Below, in pieces: positions 44,512-53,560 of a DNA stretch of 64,000 nt. The DNA comes from an uncultured Desulfobulbaceae bacterium (GTDB lineage: Bacteria > Desulfobacterota > Desulfobulbia > Desulfobulbales > BM004). The stretch is taken from NCBI GenBank assembly GCA_947259115.1, contig CAMYKS010000006.1:163816-227815 (forward strand), given 5' to 3'. The position numbers and the translations under genes were made by a program. Position 1 is the first letter of the stretch, and each line of letters opens with the position of its first letter. The notes beneath the pieces are model-generated. The model was not told the DNA's origin and searched no databases. It saw only the letters and a list, made by a program, of their open reading frames with translations.

Positions 44512-44988
44512 TCACTGGTCCCGCAGCGCCACGGGCGGCGCCAGAATCTCCGCCCAGATTACAGCATTTTGTAATTTGCGGCGGTTCATCATTGCCAGCG
44601 GCTTTGTTCGAAGAATGGTGGGCTGAGGTTTGGCGGTCCCGGTCGGTGGTGAGACGGAAACCGTTTCCCTGCCGGTTATGACTGGCTCCTGCTGTAAGGA
44701 GTCCTTCGTTATCTCTAGCAGTGATTCCTTTTCGTGCTCGTCGGCCAGAGGCGGAAATGGTGGCTGGAAATGTTCATCGAGATCAATGAGTTCCGCATTA
44801 AAGGGTTCCGCATTTTTGCCCTTTTCTTCGAGGGCGGCAAGATGCTGTTGCAGAATTTTTAAAATACCTGGTTTTGGGTCGGAGGAAGTCTGTTTTTTTT
44901 GAACGGTTTTGCCCATTTTGAGAAGAATTTGGCTTGCCCCCCACATTATCAAGAGCAAGATGAACGGTAATAGTCCTTCGAAAGTCAT
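44512..44988 (-). CDS. Unrecognised membrane-anchored protein of the floA/nfeD cluster
   Basis: About 158 residues. The start is ATG 44988 (MTFEGLLPFILLLIMWG), with AAGGA upstream. One N-terminal helix, then a soluble, low-complexity part rich in Gln/Glu/Pro, and a conserved-looking end AVIWAEILAPPVALRDQ. I do not recognise a named domain. Its place directly after floA suggests a partner of the membrane-domain proteins. Confidence 0.65.
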   Translation of the reverse strand: MTFEGLLPFILLLIMWGASQILLKMGKTVQKKQTSSDPKPGILKILQQHLAALEEKGKNAEPFNAELIDLDEHFQPPFPPLADEHEKESLLEITKDSLQQEPVITGRETVSVSPPTGTAKPQPTILRTKPLAMMNRRKLQNAVIWAEILAPPVALRDQ

Positions 44989-45040
44989 ATTTATTCCTTG
45001 CATGTTGTTTTCTTATTGCTAGCCATCGTCACGCCAGCAG

Positions 45041-46024
45041 TTATTTTGCGCCGCCCTCGGATTCGGTATCCTGGCCGCCGATGCTATCCCGCATTTTAGT
45101 GTCGGCCACGATGTTTTTCATCTTGTAATAGTCCATGATTCCGAACTGGCCATTTCTGAAGGCTTCAGCCATGGCCAGTGGTACCTCGGCCTCGGCCGCC
45201 ACGACCTTGGCCCGCATCTCCTCAACTCTGGCCTTCATTTCCTGTTCGACAGCATAGGCCATGGCCCGTCGCTCTTCGGCCTTGGCCTGGGCGATCTTCT
45301 TGTCCGCCTCGGCCCGGTCGGTCTCCAGCTCGGCACCGATATTCTTGCCGACATCGACATCGGCAATATCAATGGAAAGAATTTCATAGGCGGTGCCGGC
45401 ATCCAGCCCCTTGGCCAGAACTGTTTTGGAGATGCTGTCAGGATTTTCCAGTACATGTTTATGGGTGTTAGCTGAACCGATGGTGGTCACGATTCCTTCA
45501 CCGACCCGGGCCAGGATCGTCTCTGCGCCGGCGCCGCCGACCAGCCGGTCAATATTGGCCCGGACCGTAATCCGGGAGATTGCCTTCAACTGGATGCCGT
45601 CCTTGGCCATTGCTGCTACCAGCGGTGTTTCTATTACCTTGGGGTTTACGCTCATCTGAACTGCTTCCAGAACATCGCGGCCGGCCAGATCGATTGCCGC
45701 GGCCCGATTAAAATCAAGTTCGATATTGGCCTTGTCGGCCGCGATCAGGGATTGTACGACCCGCAAGACATTGCCGCCGGCCAGAAAATGGGACTCAAGG
45801 TTGTCGGTAGAGATTTCAAGGCCCGCCTTGACTGCCATGATTTTAGCCTCAACGATCATCTTGGGCGGCACTTTTCTGAACCGCATGAAGACAATATTGA
45901 GCAATCCCACCCTGGCACCGGAGACCAGGGCCTGAATCCAGAGAGAAACCGAGGAACCGACAAAATATAAAAGCGCAATTACCGCAACTACCAGGACCAA
46001 CAGACCAATCTGAGTAATATTCAT
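45041..46024 (-). CDS. floA: Flotillin-like protein FloA
   Basis: A 327-residue protein with an N-terminal membrane segment ([21 protein letters not shown]), an SPFH domain (about 40-230, [20 protein letters not shown]) and a coiled-coil end ([30 protein letters not shown]). FloA forms multimers that organise membrane microdomains. It is downstream of two nfeD genes, the usual pairing. AAGGAG precedes the start. Confidence 0.93.
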   Translation of the reverse strand: MNITQIGLLVLVVAVIALLYFVGSSVSLWIQALVSGARVGLLNIVFMRFRKVPPKMIVEAKIMAVKAGLEISTDNLESHFLAGGNVLRVVQSLIAADKANIELDFNRAAAIDLAGRDVLEAVQMSVNPKVIETPLVAAMAKDGIQLKAISRITVRANIDRLVGGAGAETILARVGEGIVTTIGSANTHKHVLENPDSISKTVLAKGLDAGTAYEILSIDIADVDVGKNIGAELETDRAEADKKIAQAKAEERRAMAYAVEQEMKARVEEMRAKVVAAEAEVPLAMAEAFRNGQFGIMDYYKMKNIVADTKMRDSIGGQDTESEGGAK

Positions 46025-46055
46025 TTCGTTCTCCTTATTAAAATGTCAATATAGG

Positions 46056-46529
46056 TTAGTTTTCTCTTACTATTATCTGGTTTCCGGTAACCTCTACCAC
46101 AATCAGGTTCCTGTCTTTCTCGATATATTCGCCCCGGCTTACCACATCTAAACGTTTGTTGTCGATTATGGCGGCGCCGCCGGGATGCAGATTGGTGACG
46201 CTCTTGCCCTCGCGCCCCATGAAGCTTTCCAGCTCAGGAGATTGGGAGACAACACCGCTGTCGCTGGACAGGGTTTCCTTCAAGGTGGCTGGAGAACGGA
46301 CCAGAATCTTCAAGCCAACAACCACCAGGATCGGAATCATAAAAAGATCGGCAAGAACAAAATAGGTCCCGGCCATGGTTGAAATATCATGAAAGACGAT
46401 AAACAACGAGTAGCCAAACAGGCCCGCTGCCACCAGTGAAAGCAAGCCGCCCGAGGGCAGGAATATTTCGGCAACGATGATTATCACACCGGCCAGTTGC
46501 AGGACAACGGGAATGAAAAATTCTCTCAT
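46056..46529 (-). CDS. Short NfeD-family protein
   Basis: A 157-residue protein with three or four membrane helices (FFIPVVLQLAGVIIIVAEIF, GGLLSLVAAGLFGYSLFIVF, YFVLADLFMIPILVVVGLKI) and a C-terminal OB-fold NfeD domain (GREGKSVTNLHPGGAAIIDNKRLDVVSRGEYIEKDRNLIVVEVTGNQIIVRE). It lacks the protease part and is the 'short' partner commonly paired with a flotillin. Confidence 0.88.
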   Translation of the reverse strand: MREFFIPVVLQLAGVIIIVAEIFLPSGGLLSLVAAGLFGYSLFIVFHDISTMAGTYFVLADLFMIPILVVVGLKILVRSPATLKETLSSDSGVVSQSPELESFMGREGKSVTNLHPGGAAIIDNKRLDVVSRGEYIEKDRNLIVVEVTGNQIIVREN

Positions 46530-46655
46530 AATTTCTCCTTAAACAAACAATTCCCCCATCCAACTTATTGAAAACTTACTGGAAATAATTTTTTGCATGC
46601 TTCTGTTTTCGTCCCTGAAAGCGACTGTAGGTGCATATTTGGTGCTTACAATCGC

Positions 46656-48242
46656 TTATCTCTCCTCGGTCACAACCACACGGTTGCCTTTAATGGCCAG
46701 AATTTTCACCTTGGCATCTTTTTCGATAAAATCACCTTCGGTCACCACATCGATATCCCTTTCACCGAATCTTGCCTTGCCGGCAGGTCTGAGAAAGGTG
46801 GCTGCCGTTCCCAGCTCACCTACCTTTACTTCTAAGGCTTCATGGGAATTGGCATGGGAGCCGGCGAGAGTGGTATCCAGGTATGGCCCTTTGACCAGTT
46901 TGCCCAGGCGCGGAAAAAAATAACTCAAGAAAAACAGGGCTGCCGCAAAAGCCACAACAAAGGAACCCAGGACTTTAGTCAGGTTGTCAACCAGGATGTC
47001 GCCTTGCCACGGCAGGTTTGGATCGGGCAGAACAAAATCCTGAAAGGAAAGGATCATGCCCAGGCCGATACAGGTGAATCCAGCCACTCCGGCGATACCG
47101 AAACCCGGGATCACGAACACCTCGAACCCCAGGAATACCAGGCCCAGAACAATCAAAATAAGCTCAGTATGATCGGCCAGCCCGACAATATACTGATTAC
47201 CAAAAACCAGGCCCAGGCAAATTATCCCTACCAGGCCTGGCAGGCCGAAACCGGGCGCTTTGTACTCGGAGTATAGGGCAGCCATGCCGACCATCATCAG
47301 GATAGGGGCAATTGAGGTCAGAAATCGGCCAAGGGCTTCAGACCAACTCGGCTCAAGCCGGTTTATCTTATAATCTTTGATGTTGAGCTGCTCAAGCATA
47401 TCAGAAATAGAGGCGGCGGTCATCATTGAGAAACCCAGCTTCAGGGCTTCTGTATCGTCCATGGTCAGGAGTTCATCCTCGGCCACAACCACTTTTCGGG
47501 AGATAATTTCTTTCTGCTCTTCCTCGGTCATTCCCTCTAAATCAGTGGCGTTAAGATACAGGGTCCGGTCAGCCATTTTGATTTCATAGATCTCCAGGTG
47601 GGCGCTGACCATCGACTCGGCCAGGGCGACCGGATAGCCGTTTCGTCTGGCCAGGGTTCGGAACTTGGCCCTTAGTGGCGACTGGAATTTTTCGCCCAAC
47701 ATAGCCGGGCCTTCCTGGGTAAAGCTGATTGGCGCGCAATCGCCAATGGTGGTGATGGGCTGCATCACCAGGTCATCGGCGGACAGGGCGATCAGGGCGC
47801 CGGCTGAGATGGCCTTGTTTTTGACATAGGCAATGGTTCTAGGACCTTTGATGCCGGTCATGGTATCAACTATTTTAAGGGCCGAATCGACCCGGCCACC
47901 GAAGGTATCGATTTCCAGGACGATTATGGCTTCAGTGTCCGTGCCTGCTTCCAGCACCGCCCGCTCAATATAAGCGGCCATGGCCGGTTCCACATCCCCG
48001 TTAACCGGGATTACATAGATACTTTTTGTCCCTGCTCCAGCTCCAGCGGCCCCACCCAGCAGCAGGGACAGCAATAAAAACGATAAGGTCAATGATAGAA
48101 AATGGAAAAAAATACCGCATAAGCCAGTGCGTTTAAGCCGCAGAGTCTCACGGTCTGAAAGGAGTGCCTCATCAGGGTCATTCGTTTGACTTCGCGGCTT
48201 ACCGGGAAGAATGCGCTCACTTCTCATATACAAGAGCACCAT
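46656..48242 (-). CDS. Long NfeD protein (ClpP-class membrane serine protease)
   Basis: A 528-residue protein. After a short cytoplasmic N-terminus and a membrane segment (LSLTLSFLLLSLLLGGAAG) comes a ClpP/SppA-like protease domain. The catalytic serine is in KNKAISAGALIALSADD, with substrate-groove motif EIDTFGGRVDSALKIVD. Then a set of membrane helices and a C-terminal OB domain follow. Long NfeD proteins cleave stomatin/flotillin partners. The start may be 48242 or the ATG at 48227. Confidence 0.88.
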   Translation of the reverse strand: MVLLYMRSERILPGKPRSQTNDPDEALLSDRETLRLKRTGLCGIFFHFLSLTLSFLLLSLLLGGAAGAGAGTKSIYVIPVNGDVEPAMAAYIERAVLEAGTDTEAIIVLEIDTFGGRVDSALKIVDTMTGIKGPRTIAYVKNKAISAGALIALSADDLVMQPITTIGDCAPISFTQEGPAMLGEKFQSPLRAKFRTLARRNGYPVALAESMVSAHLEIYEIKMADRTLYLNATDLEGMTEEEQKEIISRKVVVAEDELLTMDDTEALKLGFSMMTAASISDMLEQLNIKDYKINRLEPSWSEALGRFLTSIAPILMMVGMAALYSEYKAPGFGLPGLVGIICLGLVFGNQYIVGLADHTELILIVLGLVFLGFEVFVIPGFGIAGVAGFTCIGLGMILSFQDFVLPDPNLPWQGDILVDNLTKVLGSFVVAFAAALFFLSYFFPRLGKLVKGPYLDTTLAGSHANSHEALEVKVGELGTAATFLRPAGKARFGERDIDVVTEGDFIEKDAKVKILAIKGNRVVVTEER

Positions 48243-48344
48243 CTGTAATTGCGTTTAAAAACTATAGTTTACCATTATTATAAGCAGTTATAGCATATAA
48301 TTCCAGGGACATAATACTTATTTAATTAAATAGATCTATCTCCT

Positions 48345-48562
48345 TGGATATCCGAAGCACGACAAGGAATAGGGAAATGGATCAACTTCTACAATGATTG
48401 TCGTCCGCACTCAAGTCTGGACGACCACACCCGGGATGAAGTATATTGGTAAAAATCACGGGCCGGTTACCCTGGAACCGTCATCAAACTAGCGGCATAA
48501 CAACAATGGCTTCCCACCTTATTTTTGCCGCCAACCTGTCCAAACAAACGGGGCCACCTCTA
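48345..48562 (+). mobile_element. IS3-family remnant (transposase C-terminus and right end)
   Basis: Frame 48345-48452 reads WISEARQGIGKWINFYNDCR, then PHSSLDDHTRDEVYW and stop. This is the C-terminal end of the IS3 OrfB integrase core ('fYN..RPHSsLg..TPdEvYw'). About 80 bases on, CCAAACAAACGGGGCCACCT (to about 48562) matches the usual right-end sequence style of IS3 elements. The rest of the element is gone. Confidence 0.7.
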
Positions 48563-48635
48563 CCTTTCAAAACGATTCTTTGGGGGCTCTATTGAAAATT
48601 CTGAATCATGAACTTATAAAAGGAAGATTTTTACA

Positions 48636-50759
48636 GTGAAGGAAATTCCCTCAATTGTTACGCAAGACGGCCAGTTGGTTGAGATTGATAAGAAAGGCCA
48701 AAAGGATGGAAACAGCGTCGCCCATATTCGAATAAAATTTTCAGGGTTAGATGACTATGTTTTGGCGGCCTTGAAGGAACAAAAGCCTTTTACTTTCTCG
48801 ATTCGAAGCGGTCACGCCCAATTCGGGATCAGTTCCGAAATTTTTTCCCACGAGCTGGACCTGAAGCGTAAAGAGTTGTTTCTGGACGGCCAGTTAGTCA
48901 ATCTCAATCATTTACTGACCGATGTGCTTGATAATTTTCAAGTCGGAGATGATATTGGCCGTCTTGTGGTAATGGATCCGGAGTTGCGAGTGGAGGATAT
49001 CTACCATTTCTTACATAAAAGAATCTTTGTTGGGCAGGCAATCGAAGCAAAGGAGGGTTTTGACGTCCGCGAAGAGGTAGACCCGCACACTGGTAAGATC
49101 TGTCACTATCTAACCATTGATTTGCTGCCACATCATTATGTTTTAGAACAAGAAGCACTGTCACGGGCGAACATCAACCGGGTGATCAAGGAAGGACGTG
49201 TCGCCTTGCACCGATTACGCACCCGTCTACCGCTTGAATTGCAAAAGAGTTTTTTAAAACCTAAACAATTTTTTGTCGGGGCAATCAAGATTTCCCTGGG
49301 AGACTTTGTGGCGATAATTGATCCGGTGACCGAACCGGAAGAGAGCCTGGTCCGGCATTTTCCTGCAGGGATATTGGATCCATTTCGCACTGTTAGAGAT
49401 CGTCAGGTAGAGCTTTACAACTATGGCACCGAAGAGGTTCCCCTCGATCAGATTAAGATCAAGATTCGCTTTTTCAGGGCCAACAACCCCCTTTCAGTTC
49501 CTCTGGAAAAAGAAAAAATCAAATACGGCTATCACCTCTATGATCTCGTGACGATAGCAGAGTTGGAAAACATTTTCAGTGCCTTGAAAATGATTAATAG
49601 GAAGGTAAAGAAAGAAAAAGGGCATGGCGTATTGGGAATTATTTTAAGCAAAGGCAGAATAACCCAGGTTCCCAAAGCAATGGATCAAAGAAGTGAAGCG
49701 CAAAATGAAATAATCAAGATTCGCATTGCCAAAGTCTCAAGCTCCTCAGATGATTTGCAGGTCCTCAAAGCATCCAACGGTGAGTTGGAGCGAATTTTAG
49801 CCAATTTGTCAGTGATGGGAGGAATAAGCAGTAAGGTGTTTTGTGCGCCGGTTTTTCCACGTGACGAAATTATAAATGTCTTTCGCCGAAGTGGAATTCG
49901 TACCTTTCTTGCTGACCAGGATCAACCGGTGTTTACGGAAGATTATATCAGAAGAATGCTGAAATTAACCCATAGTGAGATCCCTGTCTGCGAGTTTCTG
50001 AGTTATGATCGTCTCTCATCGAAACTGTTAACCTTTCACCATGGCTGTTTTATGGAGCCTGAGGACAGGAAGCGCTTTAATAAGGTCAAATACTGGTTCG
50101 CGTTCTACGGCTCTCACACAAATAAAGCTGATAACCAGTTAATGTTGCGTTTCATTTCTCAGATCGTCGAGATATTCGGTAAAAAGATGGGCATAGTGCA
50201 TGGCGGTGGTTCGGGCTTAATGAAAGAGTCCAATGACCTGGCCCGAAAAAACAATATAATGAGCCTGGGGATCGGCATTGATCTCCAGGACCAGGCTCAG
50301 GAGGTTCTCAGGACATGTGACGGTTTCATTTGTTATCGATCCGGAGCAAGACTAGCCCGTCAACATCATATAGAAAAAATGACTAATTTGCCGATTATAA
50401 ATACAGGTGGATATGGCACCGCCGAAGAATTGGCGATCACTGTTACCTCCTTAAAGCTTCATGAGAATCCCCTGGCGCCGGTTATTTTGCTCGATCCTGA
50501 TGGAATGTGGGAGAATGCAAGAAAACAGTTCAAAAAAATTGCAGGTAATGAACTCGGCCATGAATTTATCCCTCGATTATTAATAACATGCCGGACTGCA
50601 GAGGAAGCGGTCATGGAATTGGTCAACTTTACCAATGACCCATCTTCCTGGTATAAGGAGCATTCCATTCCGATTGCCATTGTCAAAAAGGCCCGGCAAA
50701 AGGCCCGCAAACTTCGATATGAAGCATTGAAACTCAAGAATCCTGAAGTCTTTGCCTAA
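48636..50759 (+). CDS. Large protein with C-terminal LOG (nucleoside-monophosphate nucleosidase-like) domain
   Basis: A 707-residue protein, probable GTG start with AGGAAG upstream. From about residue 480 it is a LOG/lysine-decarboxylase-like Rossmann domain: GIVHGGGSGLMKESNDLARK and TGGYGTAEELAITV (the family motif PGGxGTxxE with Thr for Pro). LOG enzymes remove the base from nucleoside monophosphates. The first ~470 residues have no family I recognise; FCAPVFPRDEIINVFRRSGIRTFLAD and a histidine-rich spot (LTFHHGCFMEPEDRKR) are visible. The whole is much larger than a normal LOG (about 200 residues) and differs from PpnN (about 450). Confidence 0.65.
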   Translation: MKEIPSIVTQDGQLVEIDKKGQKDGNSVAHIRIKFSGLDDYVLAALKEQKPFTFSIRSGHAQFGISSEIFSHELDLKRKELFLDGQLVNLNHLLTDVLDNFQVGDDIGRLVVMDPELRVEDIYHFLHKRIFVGQAIEAKEGFDVREEVDPHTGKICHYLTIDLLPHHYVLEQEALSRANINRVIKEGRVALHRLRTRLPLELQKSFLKPKQFFVGAIKISLGDFVAIIDPVTEPEESLVRHFPAGILDPFRTVRDRQVELYNYGTEEVPLDQIKIKIRFFRANNPLSVPLEKEKIKYGYHLYDLVTIAELENIFSALKMINRKVKKEKGHGVLGIILSKGRITQVPKAMDQRSEAQNEIIKIRIAKVSSSSDDLQVLKASNGELERILANLSVMGGISSKVFCAPVFPRDEIINVFRRSGIRTFLADQDQPVFTEDYIRRMLKLTHSEIPVCEFLSYDRLSSKLLTFHHGCFMEPEDRKRFNKVKYWFAFYGSHTNKADNQLMLRFISQIVEIFGKKMGIVHGGGSGLMKESNDLARKNNIMSLGIGIDLQDQAQEVLRTCDGFICYRSGARLARQHHIEKMTNLPIINTGGYGTAEELAITVTSLKLHENPLAPVILLDPDGMWENARKQFKKIAGNELGHEFIPRLLITCRTAEEAVMELVNFTNDPSSWYKEHSIPIAIVKKARQKARKLRYEALKLKNPEVFA

Positions 50760-51054
50760 TCCTTCTATCCCGCTCTTTTTTGCAGGAATTCCGGGGATAC
50801 TATGCTTACCTTTTCAACAGACTCTTGACAATTAATTAGGGGCTTAGAAAACAGAATAAAATTCACGATTATACCAATTGACACAAATAGGCACACTTAC
50901 TCCCCCCCCAAAAAAAGGGGCCAGGTTTACACATTTGATAATCTGCTCAAAAAATAGATCTGTCCCGGTTTTTACTATTTATATTTTCCTAATAGAACCC
51001 TTAAATTCAAAGCAGCCAAAAATGTGTTTGACAACAACAATATCATGGCTTAAA
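50760..51054. other. Gap with an R1-like scrap, no gene seen
   Basis: About 300 bases between the LOG gene and the ArsR operator. A run of Cs/As near 50905 and the string AAAAAATAGATCTGTCCCGG (50950-50969) recall the R1 repeat. Confidence 0.4.
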
Positions 51055-51080
51055 ATTAAGTTATTGCGAAATTGCTTAAT
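51055..51080. promoter_or_regulatory. Putative ArsR operator 1
   Basis: ATTAAG (51055-51060), 14 bases including TTATTGCGAAATTG, then CTTAAT (51075-51080). It ends 11 bases before the arsR-type start codon, well placed for autorepression. It is closely matched by the site at 51521-51545. Confidence 0.65.
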
Positions 51081-51091
51081 AGGTTTGTGCC

Positions 51092-51502
51092 ATGATAATT
51101 GATCCAGCCGAAATATTCAAAGTGTTGAGCGTTGATACGCGAGTAAATATTATTGAACTTCTCAAAGCCAATGGGCCTTTAGGAGTTAAAGGAATATCAG
51201 AAAAACTTGGCCTGAGCCCTCCTGCAATATCGCAGCATCTTAAAATATTGAAGCAGGCTGGTTTGGTGAGAAGCGAAAGGCAGGGGTATTGGATCCCGTA
51301 TTCAATAAATGAACAGGCCCTGGAGAGTTGTCGGGAAATTTTGAATGAAGTTTGCACATGCGGATGCCAGGGAACCGGCAAATATAAAGAAAAAGAATTA
51401 AGCAAGGCAAGCCTTAGGGCTTTAAAAAAATATGAAGTTGAGCTGCAAAAAGAACTCAGTATAGTCCGGGAAAGAGTCAGTGAAATAGAAGCAGAAGAAT
51501 AA
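51092..51502 (+). CDS. ArsR-family metal-type repressor with C-terminal CxCxC
   Basis: A 136-residue winged-helix regulator. The HTH is GVKGISEKLGLSPPAISQHLKILKQAGLVRSERQGYWIPYS. After it comes an uncommon cysteine cluster EVCTCGCQGTGKYKEKEL and a coiled-coil tail (VELQKELSIVRERVSEIEAEE). The cluster probably binds a soft metal or metalloid as inducer; it is not the CxCxxC of classical ArsR helix 3. A tiny gene with CGCGC follows, behind a second copy of the same palindrome. Confidence 0.85.
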   Translation: MIIDPAEIFKVLSVDTRVNIIELLKANGPLGVKGISEKLGLSPPAISQHLKILKQAGLVRSERQGYWIPYSINEQALESCREILNEVCTCGCQGTGKYKEKELSKASLRALKKYEVELQKELSIVRERVSEIEAEE

Positions 51503-51520
51503 TATTTTTTTGCCAAAGCA

Positions 51521-51545
51521 ATTAAGTAATTGCGAAAACACTTAA
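51521..51545. promoter_or_regulatory. Putative ArsR operator 2
   Basis: TTAAG, 14 bases (TAATTGCGAAAACA), CTTAA. It shares the ATTGCGAAA core and the spacing of operator 1 and lies directly before the ribosome site of the small Cys-rich gene. Confidence 0.65.
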
Positions 51546-51563
51546 AAAAAGGAGGTGATAAAA

Positions 51564-51677
51564 ATGGCTGAGCAAAAAAATCTCTGTGGTTGCGGTTGTC
51601 TTCCCCTGAAACAGAAAAAAGTCAAGACAACTGTTCCGACCAAGACGGAAAGGGAGGAAAAAGGGGCACGGAAATAA
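51564..51677 (+). CDS. 37-residue Cys-rich peptide (CGCGC)
   Basis: ATG at 51564 behind an excellent AGGAGGTGAT ribosome site. The product starts MAEQKNLCGCGCLPLKQKK and ends in a charged tail. Three cysteines in CxCxC spacing (LCGCGCLP) echo the CTCGC cluster of the ArsR protein. No known family. The strong translation signal and twin operator make it very likely real. A metal-binding peptide induced by the metal sensed by the repressor is my inference. Confidence 0.6.
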   Translation: MAEQKNLCGCGCLPLKQKKVKTTVPTKTEREEKGARK

Positions 51678-51812
51678 TCTAACCCGCATTTTTCAAAATT
51701 GTTCATGAAATATTCGGGCTAAATAATTACTCAAGGGCATATCATTTCTTGGGGGATAGGGATAATTTGAAATATTCCTATCCCCTTCATTTTTCAGTGT
51801 GAATTCATATAC

Positions 51813-52595
51813 CTACCTGTTGCAAAGGTGATTTACAATGAATGCGCCTTTTTTCGTATTCAACCGGCGGGGTAAAAACCGACCGGTTGAAGCGAGTAGC
51901 AAATTATGAAACCCCGGAATATGCGTTGTCTTTTTCCCCAGGTTTCTGAGCGCTGCCGCCACAACCGCAACGGGCGACATGCTCTTGCCGCCATGCACTC
52001 CGGCCACCTGATGAAATTCAGTACTGGTGGATCCGGGGCATAAGGTGAGCACATCGACACCGAATTTCTGTAGTTCATGGGCCAACCCTTCACCCAGAAG
52101 AAGGCTGTAAGCCTTGGTTGCGGCATAATGGGTCCATTGCGGCATAGCACCGAATCCAGCAATGGAGGAGACCATGATTATGCCCCCTTTTCGCCTTTTT
52201 GCCATCTTGCTGCCGAACTTTTTGGTCAGAATTAAAGGAGCTCGGCAATTCACATACAGCATCTCCAGTTCCCGTGCCTCCTGGTTATCTAACAATGCAC
52301 CGGTAATGGCAAAGCCGGCGTTATTCACCAGCAGGCCGATCTCTATATCTTCTGTAAGCGAAACAATAGCCGGTAGAAAAGAATCAGCAGCAAGGTCCAT
52401 CGGTGCAACCCTAACCTGTACTCCGTGATCATTTTCCAGCAGAGCGGCTAGTTTTTTCAGTCGTTTTTTCCGGCGGGCGACGAGAACCAGGCTAAGTCCG
52501 GCTTTTGCCAACTGCCTGGCGAATTCTTCGCCGATGCCGGATGAACTGCCGGTAATCAAAGCCCAAGCCCCATAGCGACTTGCAAAATCTCCCAT
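51813..52595 (-). CDS. Short-chain dehydrogenase/reductase
   Basis: A 260-residue SDR. I set the start at 52595 (MGDFASRYGAWALITG) behind GGAGG. It has the NAD(P)-binding TGSSSGIGEEFARQL, NNAGFAITG, and the catalytic Ser-Tyr-Lys in VSSIAGFGAMPQWTHYAATKAY. The ARRKKRL after strand 2 suggests NADP. The group resembles the DltE/YqjQ-type oxidoreductases; substrate unknown. A Crp-type gene lies just upstream on the same strand. Confidence 0.88.
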   Translation of the reverse strand: MGDFASRYGAWALITGSSSGIGEEFARQLAKAGLSLVLVARRKKRLKKLAALLENDHGVQVRVAPMDLAADSFLPAIVSLTEDIEIGLLVNNAGFAITGALLDNQEARELEMLYVNCRAPLILTKKFGSKMAKRRKGGIIMVSSIAGFGAMPQWTHYAATKAYSLLLGEGLAHELQKFGVDVLTLCPGSTSTEFHQVAGVHGGKSMSPVAVVAAALRNLGKKTTHIPGFHNLLLASTGRFLPRRLNTKKGAFIVNHLCNR

Positions 52596-52659
52596 GTTTT
52601 CCTCCATACTTGGTATTCATATGATGCCCAATGATACGAAGAAAACAAAAAATACAGCA

Positions 52660-53274
52660 TTAACCCGGGTTAATATTCCCCATTTTTTTTCTTATCCGCG
52701 ATAAGGCGACATCGGTTATGCCAAGGTATGAGGCGATATGATATTGGGGGATCCTGTCGACCAGGTCGGGAAACTCTTTAAGAAACCGGCGATATCTGAC
52801 TTCAGCTGAATCAAGCAGAAACTCTTTTTCCCGGAATTCTTTTAAAATTGCTAATCGTTCAGCATTGACACGACCGAGCCGTTCCCAAAACGGATGACGG
52901 TTGTAAAGTTCCTGAAGCAGGCGATTTTCCAGAACCAGGAGCTCGGTTTGTTCCAGGGCCTCTATGGAATAAGGGCAGGGGATGCCCAAAATAACAGAAA
53001 TATAGGAACCGGCATAACCGGATTCTCCGGCAAAGTGCTTATTGAATTCCTTGCCCGACTCGGTCGTATAATAAAACCGGACCAATCCTTTGGTGATAAA
53101 GAAGAAGCTGTCTACCTGCTCACCTGCCTGCACGAGAAAGGTCGATTCCTCATATCTCTGTTTGTAAATATGCTTGACGACAAATGCCCATTCCTCCTCA
53201 GGGATCTTGCCGATCCGTTCAGTAACGTTTCTAAGATGAGCAAGTTCAGCAGTATTTGCCGGATGTTTTTTCAT
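52660..53274 (-). CDS. Crp/Fnr-family transcription regulator
   Basis: About 204 residues. An N-terminal cyclic-nucleotide-binding-like beta-barrel (STFLVQAGEQVDSFFFITKGLVRFYYTTESGKEF) is followed by a long helix and a C-terminal HTH (QYHIASYLGITDVALSRIRKKMG). It has no Fnr-type cysteine cluster, so it is not an oxygen sensor of that kind. It resembles the cAMP-independent regulators often found beside small enzymes. It is 64 bases upstream of the SDR gene and may control it. The ATG at 53274 is preferred over a TTG at 53286. Confidence 0.85.
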   Translation of the reverse strand: MKKHPANTAELAHLRNVTERIGKIPEEEWAFVVKHIYKQRYEESTFLVQAGEQVDSFFFITKGLVRFYYTTESGKEFNKHFAGESGYAGSYISVILGIPCPYSIEALEQTELLVLENRLLQELYNRHPFWERLGRVNAERLAILKEFREKEFLLDSAEVRYRRFLKEFPDLVDRIPQYHIASYLGITDVALSRIRKKMGNINPG

Positions 53275-53390
53275 GGAGATATCCAATTCGTAGCTGATAA
53301 AAAAACAAAATTAAATAACAGATCCGGAAGTCACATTACCAAGCGACATTTTTTACTTCAAGGAAGTGAAAATTGAATATAGCTATCTTA

Positions 53391-53446
53391 GCTTTGGAAA
53401 CTGTAGGTAAAGGGGATCAAAAAATAAATTTGTCCCCCTTTTTTTT
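53391..53446. repeat. Dispersed repeat R1, copy 3
   Basis: GCTTTGGAAACTGTAGG to GTCCCCCTTTT, matching the copies at 34 and 44 kb. A further partial unit (AAATAAATCTGTTCCCTTTT, 53538-53557) ends about 3 bases before the stop of the PAS gene. Confidence 0.75.
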
Positions 53447-53560
53447 GAGACAGGTGCACCTGTTGTTGCATCGAAGGTTGCAGAAGAAATCGGGGGCTGT
53501 CCCAGGTTTTTATTGCCTGCCTGACGCAGGGCGAGAAAATAAATCTGTTCCCTTTTTGGT

